Both the position numbers and the translations under genes were made by a program. The notes beneath the pieces are model-generated. The model did no database searches, was not told where the DNA came from, and worked only from the letters and a program-made list of their open reading frames with translations. Source: Melioribacter sp. (GTDB taxonomy: Bacteria; Bacteroidota; Ignavibacteria; Ignavibacteriales; Melioribacteraceae). From it: 36,515 nt of DNA. Where the stretch lies: the NCBI GenBank assembly GCA_023250955.1, contig JAHEZQ010000038.1:1-36515 (forward strand). Direction: 5' to 3'. This document shows, in pieces, positions 30,762-36,515 of this stretch (within the stretch, counting starts at the first letter, position 1; every line of letters starts with the position of its first letter).

Positions 30762-32744
30762 TTATTTAAGTAGTGAGTCCGGAATTAATTTTTTTGTTTG
30801 AAGCATGAAACTATTACGTCTTCTATAATCTGCAAATTCATTTTCAATCTTATTCTCTATCGTTTTGTTTTCTAAAGGAACAATTCTTAAATCATTCAAA
30901 ATTTTATAAAGTGTTTTATCCGAATAAAAATATTCTCCGTGCAAATAATCAATTAGTTCGTTTTTGTTTCTCATCAACGGATATTTATGAATATTTCTAA
31001 ATTGTCTTGCTGTATCAAGTTCTGTTCCGATAAAGGTTGAAAAAGAAATTTTTTCCATTTTGTATTGATCTTCTAATAATGCCAAAAGAGTTGGGGTTAT
31101 ATCATAATGCGAAGACACCGAAGAAAATTTTGCTGGGCGTTTTAACAACGGGGAGTAAATTATTAACGGAACATGGAACCTATCAACTTGGGTAGTGATG
31201 GGAATCTCGGGCATTCTGTGGTCGCCAGTAATAATAAAAATTGTGTTCTTAAAATCTTCTCGCTTTTTGTATTCATTGAAAAAATATCTGAAAGCATCAT
31301 CGGTATAGAGAACTGTTGAAAGTATGTCTCTGAAACTTTTTACATTTGCCATTATATCGGGAGACAAATGAAGATTTGAGTATATCTCGTCGAACTGTTC
31401 GCGGTAATGGTCTTGGTTATCTACTAAAAATGGATCGTGCATGGATAATGTAAGAAAAATGTTCAGTTGATTTTCTGAATTATTAGAATTTATCATGCTG
31501 AATCCGCGTTTGAATAAATCTTTGTCTCCATATCCCCACGAAAAACCGTTTCCTTTAGCGGGCATTTTATTGTACCCGTTTCCGAAATTATTTTCATCAA
31601 TGATCAAATCAACATTTTGTTTTTTCAGAAAGACATCCATCAAATCGAAGTGCGAGTGCCCTCCGTAATAAAAATATATTTTATACCCATAACGTTTCAA
31701 ATATTTTATCAAAGAAAAATTTGCCGGTTGGTTTTCGGCCATCTCCAAAAAACCTTTTTCGCCAAACGGAAGAGAACCAAATATAGATGGGGGTGCGGCA
31801 AAAGTTCTACCGCCTGTGCTTAGAAAATTTTCCCAATAAAGGCTATGTTTTGCTAGTGAATCTAAAAACGGAGTGAAGCTTCCCATATAAGCGTTCTCGC
31901 CGGAATATCCTCTGCCCAAACTTTCCGTGATAATAAAAACAAAGTTTGGTTTCTTTTCGCCAACATTAAAAAAATTCGCTAATACATCTTTTGTGTTTTC
32001 TTCATGAAGAAACGGATAATTATTGTCGGTGTATTTAAAAAATACTTCTTCCGCTTCGCCTGAATCTATATAATAATTGGAAATTGGTAATTCGTCTTCT
32101 TTTTCAAAAAAATATGTATACGTTTTTCCCGTAAAAAAATTCATTTTGTTTATTACTAAATAATATTCGGACGTGTTTGAAAAGTTTTGCGCTTGTGGAT
32201 TTATCTGGTCCCCAAAGATTAAAGAAGCAATAATTAGAAAGAAATATAATTTTATAAATGTAAGATTGAACGGGATCTTATGAAACAAAAACATTATTCC
32301 AGAAACGATGCCAATAAATAACAGCAATAAAACCAGATAGATTGGATTAAACCCGCCAGAAGATGTAACTGTTTGATTAATTTCGAAAGTTGAATATCCG
32401 AACAGATCTGAGCCTAGGGGAATTGAAGTTTTGGTAAAATATAGATCGAGCAACAGATATATTATAATTACTAAAGTAAGACTAACATTTAAAATAAGTT
32501 TTGATGTTTTCTGATGAATCATATAAATAATTAAAAACACAACGATTAGTATTGCGGCAATTTCGAAAAAGAAGTTGAGTTCTGAAAAGAACGATAAATA
32601 CAAAAGATTAAATCGAATTCCTTGTTTTAATATGTTTTTCCAGACAAATAGAATTTCATAAACTCTTATCAGAAAAAAAATAAATAGACTGGCCAACGAT
32701 GACGAGGCAAAATACTTGGTGGCGTCTATTAGTTTGTTTTTCAT
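30762..32744 (-). CDS. LTA-synthase-like phospho-alcohol transferase (sulfatase-fold membrane enzyme)
   Basis: A 660-residue protein with five N-terminal membrane helices (within residues 10-180) and a periplasmic sulfatase/alkaline-phosphatase-fold domain. Metal and catalytic positions match LtaS: Glu274 in VFIITESLGRGYSG, Thr314 in STGGRTFAAPPS as nucleophile, LTLSMHDPF in the core, and IITGDHRMPE with the Asp-His pair; YDITPTLLALL closes the domain. Such enzymes move phosphoglycerol or phosphoethanolamine from phospholipid to a polymer or lipid. As part of an operon with a polymer-forming glycosyltransferase (33 bases after its stop), it likely decorates that polymer. AAGGAAG is 10-16 bases upstream of the start. 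Confidence 0.85.
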   Translation of the reverse strand: MKNKLIDATKYFASSSLASLFIFFLIRVYEILFVWKNILKQGIRFNLLYLSFFSELNFFFEIAAILIVVFLIIYMIHQKTSKLILNVSLTLVIIIYLLLDLYFTKTSIPLGSDLFGYSTFEINQTVTSSGGFNPIYLVLLLLFIGIVSGIMFLFHKIPFNLTFIKLYFFLIIASLIFGDQINPQAQNFSNTSEYYLVINKMNFFTGKTYTYFFEKEDELPISNYYIDSGEAEEVFFKYTDNNYPFLHEENTKDVLANFFNVGEKKPNFVFIITESLGRGYSGENAYMGSFTPFLDSLAKHSLYWENFLSTGGRTFAAPPSIFGSLPFGEKGFLEMAENQPANFSLIKYLKRYGYKIYFYYGGHSHFDLMDVFLKKQNVDLIIDENNFGNGYNKMPAKGNGFSWGYGDKDLFKRGFSMINSNNSENQLNIFLTLSMHDPFLVDNQDHYREQFDEIYSNLHLSPDIMANVKSFRDILSTVLYTDDAFRYFFNEYKKREDFKNTIFIITGDHRMPEIPITTQVDRFHVPLIIYSPLLKRPAKFSSVSSHYDITPTLLALLEDQYKMEKISFSTFIGTELDTARQFRNIHKYPLMRNKNELIDYLHGEYFYSDKTLYKILNDLRIVPLENKTIENKIENEFADYRRRNSFMLQTKKLIPDSLLK

Positions 32745-32777
32745 TAATTAAAATCTTCCTTTTGTTAAATGTATCGT

Positions 32778-34184
32778 TTAAGAAGAAAAACCTTTCTTCT
32801 CCATATGTCCCCATTTTCTATCGCCTAGAAAGTATTCCAATGTACCCTTAAAGCGGTACCAAAGAGTGAGTTGTCTATATCCAAAGTTTTCAAATACAGC
32901 AATTATAAATAACTCTATGAGATGCGAAAGACGGCTGTATCTTCTAAATGTTAACTCTTCAAAAATTACAGAGAGTAATGAAAGAACGACTCCGTAAAGA
33001 ATTGCTGCTGAAAACAAGACGAGCGCAAAGTTCAACGAGACCATTCCAAAAATCAGAGAAATAAAAAAGACTAAATAACCGACAGCTTCAATAATGGGCC
33101 CGAGCATTTCGAACAGAACAAAGTACGGAAAGACTATCATTCCGAGTAACCCGTAACGTGGATTGAAAAATAATTGTTTGTGAAGCAGAAGACTTACAAT
33201 TGTTCCTTTCTGCCAGCGTTTTCTTTGTAGTCCCAAAATCTTTCTGCTCTCCGGGGCTTCGGTCCAACAAACAGGATCCGGAATAAAAGAGATCAGGGCT
33301 TGCGGATTTTCTTTTCTTAATTGACGATGCATTCTTACAATTATCTCCATATCCTCGCCGATGCAGTTTTTAAGAAATCCGTTTACCTTTATTAATTCAC
33401 TCCTTTTGAAACAACTAAATGCACCGGAGATAATTAAGATGCCGTCCATTATTTGAAAGCCGTTCCTGCCAAACATAAACGCACGTATATATTCCACTAC
33501 TTGAAATTTAGCCAGCCATGACTTTGGTAATTCTACGCTTGTCACATATCCCTTATTAATCTGACAGCCGTTTGCGATCCGAACAGTTCCGCCGACTGCA
33601 ATTACATTTTCATTTTCTACGAATGGATAGCTTATTTTTAATAAACTGTCTCTTTCAATAATTGAATCTGCATCAACAACTATTATTAGGTCGCTGTCGG
33701 AAATATTTATTCCAACATTAATTGCATCTGCTTTTCCGCCATTCTTTTTATCAACTATCACTAAATTTTTGTAATTCTTGCAAATGTAAACGGAGTTAAC
33801 CTTTTCCGTCGGAATATTATCGAAAGGAAGGTAGGGTGCTTCAATCGCATTAAATTTTTCCTTAAGAATATTTAGTGTCTGGTCTTTTGAGCCATCGTTA
33901 ACAACGATAATTTTATATTCAGGATATTCAAGTTGCAACAAGGCAAGTATGGATGTGTATATACCTGCTTCTTCGTTGTATGCTGGTATTATCAAAGAAA
34001 TAGATTTATATTTTTTTAATTTGAATACATCTTTAAGATCTTTAAAAGCCTGGTTATTCAAATACCTTTTTAGATTAAAAAATGATAGGAAGCTAAGAAG
34101 AATATAAATACTTCCGATGGCAAGAAAATAAAGTAAAATAAAATAATTAAAGTACTGTACTATGTTTTTTAGGATTTCAGTCAT
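32778..34184 (-). CDS. Processive family 2 glycosyltransferase (PgaC/BcsA-like membrane synthase)
   Basis: A 468-residue membrane enzyme with one N-terminal helix (about 12-36), a cytoplasmic GT-A domain and three or more C-terminal helices. Motifs are complete: IIPAYNEE (65-72), VVNDGSKDQT, KKNGGKADAINVGI, DADS (171-174), GEDME (276-280) carrying the catalytic Asp, WTEAPE, and QRKRW (320-324) in the QxxRW position. That set marks enzymes that elongate and extrude beta-linked polymers such as poly-N-acetylglucosamine, hyaluronan or cellulose. There is no PilZ domain. Its start overlaps the end of the HEAT-repeat gene by 8 bases, so the two are translated together. Confidence 0.92.
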   Translation of the reverse strand: MTEILKNIVQYFNYFILLYFLAIGSIYILLSFLSFFNLKRYLNNQAFKDLKDVFKLKKYKSISLIIPAYNEEAGIYTSILALLQLEYPEYKIIVVNDGSKDQTLNILKEKFNAIEAPYLPFDNIPTEKVNSVYICKNYKNLVIVDKKNGGKADAINVGINISDSDLIIVVDADSIIERDSLLKISYPFVENENVIAVGGTVRIANGCQINKGYVTSVELPKSWLAKFQVVEYIRAFMFGRNGFQIMDGILIISGAFSCFKRSELIKVNGFLKNCIGEDMEIIVRMHRQLRKENPQALISFIPDPVCWTEAPESRKILGLQRKRWQKGTIVSLLLHKQLFFNPRYGLLGMIVFPYFVLFEMLGPIIEAVGYLVFFISLIFGMVSLNFALVLFSAAILYGVVLSLLSVIFEELTFRRYSRLSHLIELFIIAVFENFGYRQLTLWYRFKGTLEYFLGDRKWGHMEKKGFSS

Positions 34185-35244
34185 CTTCTAAAATTCTTTT
34201 CTCCATAATTATTCTTTGAGCGATAATTGATTCAATCTGGCGTGATGGATTTTTAGCATATTCGAAAAGTTTATACTCCGTTTTGGTTGAACATTTATAC
34301 ATTGCTTTTGCTGCGGCAATTTTGACCTCTAGCTCTGGATCTAACATTTTATTTATTATATAGTCTTCTAGAGATGTATCTCCAATTTTACCAACTGCTT
34401 CGATTGCCGCTACCCGTATTTCCGGTTTTGAGTGCCCCAAGAAAAATCTAAGTGCATTTACAGAATCTAAATTTTCAACTTCTCCCAAATACCTTAACGA
34501 TTCAATGATCAATGATTTATCACCGCTATAAAACAAAATGTTCAAAATTTTCTTAAGTGCATCCGCATATTTAAAATGCCAAAAGACCGTAATTATTATG
34601 AGAAGAATTTTTGTTGATTTTTCTGTGTCAAGTCTTTCTGTTAATATCGGACAAATTGATTTATCGAATTTTAGAATCATTGACAAAATGCTGTCGCTTG
34701 TTAAATTCTTTCTTTTTTTTGCAACATCTAATATGAGATTAATTTTTCCATACGCGTTAAGATATGCAAGGCTTTCAACAGTTGTTCTAAATATCAATTC
34801 GCTTGGTGTGTTTAAGCTTTTAATCAACAAATTAACCGTTTCTTCTGTATTGATATATTTTAAAAAATAAATTGCTTCAACTCTATCCTTGCGGTTTAAT
34901 TTATCTGCCCTATTAAAAAAATATTCCCGCAAGCTTGTCTCGGTAATCAACTGCTTAAGGCGGTCTAGGTCGTCTCCCTTTAGATTAAATAAAAACGTTC
35001 TTAAATAAGAAAATAAATATTTGTATTTGGATTTTGGTATTAATGATATAAGACTTTGGGGTTTGTCGTCTGAATAAAGATAGTTGAAAATTTGATCCTG
35101 CCATTTTGATATAAATTTTTCTTGCCGCTTGGTTCTAAAAAAATTAATTGCTCTCAGCAAAAAAATAAACGCCATAAAAAAATATGCTACCTGCAACAAC
35201 ACAAACAGCGCGACTAGTATATAAAAATTGTAACCGCTAGACAA
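34177..35244 (-). CDS. Membrane-anchored HEAT-repeat protein
   Basis: A 355-residue protein with an N-terminal helix (residues 8-30, YILVALFVLLQVAYFFMAFI), then a helical-repeat domain. Clear HEAT units are KDRVEAIYFLKYINTEETVN, SLIIESLRYLGEVENLDSVN, SKPEIRVAAIEAVGKIGDTS and PELEVKIAAAKAMYKCSTKT. Such scaffolds bind partner proteins, so it may link the receiver encoded upstream to the glycosyltransferase encoded downstream. The start codon is TTG 35244, supported by GGAGAG 3-8 bases upstream. Overlap of 8 bases with the glycosyltransferase gene indicates fixed stoichiometry. Confidence 0.85.
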   Translation of the reverse strand: MSSGYNFYILVALFVLLQVAYFFMAFIFLLRAINFFRTKRQEKFISKWQDQIFNYLYSDDKPQSLISLIPKSKYKYLFSYLRTFLFNLKGDDLDRLKQLITETSLREYFFNRADKLNRKDRVEAIYFLKYINTEETVNLLIKSLNTPSELIFRTTVESLAYLNAYGKINLILDVAKKRKNLTSDSILSMILKFDKSICPILTERLDTEKSTKILLIIITVFWHFKYADALKKILNILFYSGDKSLIIESLRYLGEVENLDSVNALRFFLGHSKPEIRVAAIEAVGKIGDTSLEDYIINKMLDPELEVKIAAAKAMYKCSTKTEYKLFEYAKNPSRQIESIIAQRIIMEKRILEDD

Positions 35245-35306
35245 TAACTCTCCACTCTAATTTGTTATTAAGAGATTATCATAAATATAATATAAAAGAG
35301 ATTTGA

Positions 35307-35684
35307 TTACTTAAGAAGTGCTTTTTCTATTCTCAGTATAAGCTCGGTGGTTGAAAACGGTTTGGTAACATAGTCTGCTGCCCCGGCCCTCAAACACTCA
35401 AGTACTGCGCTTTCGTGTGAATGGGTAGATAACATAATTACCGGGATGTTAGAAATTCTTGGATCGGCTTTTATTTCTTTAAGAAGAGTGAGTCCGTCAA
35501 TAACCGGCATCATTACATCTGAGATTATTAATGCGGGTTTGCTTCGAACAAGATACTCAATTACTTTTTCGCCGTTTAAAAAACTTTTAACCTCGTAACC
35601 TTCTTTTTCAAGTTTGAACTTGATTAAACGAGTAATTCCTTCATCGTCTTCAATTAAAACAATATTCTTTTTATTTGTGGCCAT
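35307..35684 (-). CDS. Stand-alone response regulator receiver domain
   Basis: A 125-residue receiver with no output domain. All key residues are present: the acidic pair in IEDDEG (12-14), phospho-acceptor Asp56 in LIISDVMMP, Ser/Thr at 86-87 in MLSTHS, and Lys108 in YVTKPF. CheY-like and DivK-like proteins of this kind act by protein contact. It is the first gene of the operon with the HEAT, glycosyltransferase and LTA-synthase-like genes (62 bases to the next), so phosphorylation by an unlinked histidine kinase probably controls polymer synthesis through the HEAT protein. AAAGG precedes ATG 35684. Confidence 0.93.
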   Translation of the reverse strand: MATNKKNIVLIEDDEGITRLIKFKLEKEGYEVKSFLNGEKVIEYLVRSKPALIISDVMMPVIDGLTLLKEIKADPRISNIPVIMLSTHSHESAVLECLRAGAADYVTKPFSTTELILRIEKALLK

Positions 35685-36234
35685 TACCTTTGGGTGGGAT
35701 ATAATTTTACTAATGCTTTGATCTGAATTTCTTTTTATAATTTACTCAATAAAACTAAGATTCCCAACGAATAGATAAAGAGTAAAAATTTTTGTGAAAT
35801 ATTTTTTCCTTAATAATTTAAAAAAATTTTGAAATGATTTTCATATCAAATCATAAAAATTATTTTAGACTTGCTTTAGTGTAATCATTAGTGAATTTAT
35901 AATAAATATCTTTCCTCTTTTAGATTCAAATTGAGAATGATCTTAAGTTTATAAAGCAATTGTGTTATAACAAAATCCGTTGGTTATTTCTTCGCTTTGG
36001 AACATCGCATATTAACATACATATTGTATAAAATCTAGGAATAACCAATCAAAAATAAACCAGTTTTTAATGTTTTTTCTTTGGCTCAATATCATCTAGC
36101 GATATCATTTTGAAACAAATTCCTTTCTAATTAAGCATAAAATAATTCGATTTTACTCTGAAAACCAAGCCTGTCAATGGCATTTGTCTTGCCTTTCACT
36201 TACCAAATATAAGATTAACCTTAGGAGGAAATTA
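35685..36234. other. 550-bp AT-rich gap between divergent genes
   Basis: No open frame of note, RNA gene or repeat was found. It must contain the promoter of the polysaccharide operon (minus strand) and that of the gene at 36235. TTGTCT (36184-36189), 18 bases, TATAAG (36208-36213) is a possible promoter for the latter, but would leave a very short leader. The length leaves room for an undetected small RNA or regulator sites. Confidence 0.4.
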
Positions 36235-36515
36235 GTGAATACTTATACTAAACTGTTCTTGAAAGTGATAGTGTTTATATCACTTATTTACGGTTTGACA
36301 ACTAATGTAACTGCACAGAGTAAGTTTTTACCAAAAGTGCAAGATCATACCAGCATTGCACAAATTAGTTCTAGTAATGCTGAGGGTACCGGTGTAAGCT
36401 TTATAAATCCATATACTAATGTTCGCGATACATATTTCGCCGGTTTATTTTTAGGAACACTTAATTCCGTAAGCACAAAATTTTACTGCATTGATATCAA
36501 CACCCACTTAGCAAG
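36235..36515 (+). CDS. N-terminal part of an exported surface protein (partial)
   Basis: The gene runs off the right end; 93 codons are visible. GTG 36235 follows AGGAGG (36223-36228), a near-ideal Shine-Dalgarno. A signal peptide is clear: VIVFISLIYGLTTNVTAQ with cleavage after TAQ expected. The mature part (SFINPYTNVRDTYFAGLFLG, TLNSVSTKFYCIDINTHL) has the look of the surface-protein domain in which a YCID-type cysteine occurs, similar to thioester domains of adhesins, but the diagnostic glutamine would lie beyond the window. Surface or T9SS cargo is likely given the genome; the identity is open. Confidence 0.6.
   Translation, partial: MNTYTKLFLKVIVFISLIYGLTTNVTAQSKFLPKVQDHTSIAQISSSNAEGTGVSFINPYTNVRDTYFAGLFLGTLNSVSTKFYCIDINTHLA

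Noticed and set aside
35685-36234. Possible tRNA or small RNA in the large right-hand gap
   Set aside because: No cloverleaf, GC-rich stem or terminator could be found by eye; the stretch is almost uniformly AT-rich.

Overview
The window looks like the chromosome of an AT-rich member of the Ignavibacteria or a neighbouring Bacteroidota/Chlorobiota lineage. The main reason is the C-terminal type IX secretion sorting domain of the first gene, with its NYPNPLNPST start and LASG-type end. The lipoproteins, YaiO-type barrel, RND pump and classical TTGACA/TATAAT-type promoter fit that placement. No tRNA, rRNA, CRISPR array, insertion sequence or integrase was seen.

Region 1 (1-4.6 kb) reads as part of an integron cassette array. 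Single genes, all on the plus strand, are separated by imperfect palindromes that resemble attC sites, several of them about 160-190 bp long. Cargo: the end of a T9SS-secreted alkaline-phosphatase-superfamily enzyme, an M50-like membrane metalloprotease, a DUF2200 protein, a VOC/glyoxalase lipoprotein, a DinB protein, a small membrane protein and a DUF1801 protein. The strongest evidence is that the first bases of a cassette are the reverse complement of the first bases of its own attC in three cassettes (9/9, 10/10 and 7/8-9 bases), as excision chemistry predicts. No integrase lies in the window.

Region 2 (4.6-14.6 kb) is ordinary chromosome: a phosphodiester-glycosidase lipoprotein with a sodium/solute symporter, a two-helix K+ channel, a DUF1697 protein, an RND efflux pump with its adaptor (no outer-membrane channel), a bile-acid-symporter-like carrier and a diheme cytochrome c. 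Region 3 (14.6-21.4 kb) has an exported hydrolase operon (M16 catalytic plus M16 non-catalytic subunits and an alpha/beta hydrolase), a 40-residue basic protein, a TrpF-like barrel without its catalytic cysteine, a gluzincin lipoprotein and a cold-shock gene with a clear terminator.

Region 4 (21.5-27.0 kb) starts with a four-gene SPFH / GIY-YIG / unknown / ribbon-helix-helix operon. Its promoter carries three 11-bp-phased GATA repeats, a plausible target for the ribbon-helix-helix protein. A SCO1-PCuAC copper-delivery pair and a methyltransferase-like gene coupled to an RlmD-type rRNA methyltransferase follow.

Region 5 (27.0-35.7 kb) is the best candidate for a little-described system. It holds a membrane protein with tandem tyrosine-phosphatase-like domains, a TPR plus YaiO barrel, an unknown membrane-anchored periplasmic protein, an LTA-synthase-like transferase, a processive family 2 glycosyltransferase, a membrane HEAT-repeat protein and a stand-alone receiver. 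Together they resemble a synthase-dependent exopolysaccharide machine with a receiver/HEAT control arm in place of an obvious c-di-GMP domain. The window ends in the start of an exported surface protein.
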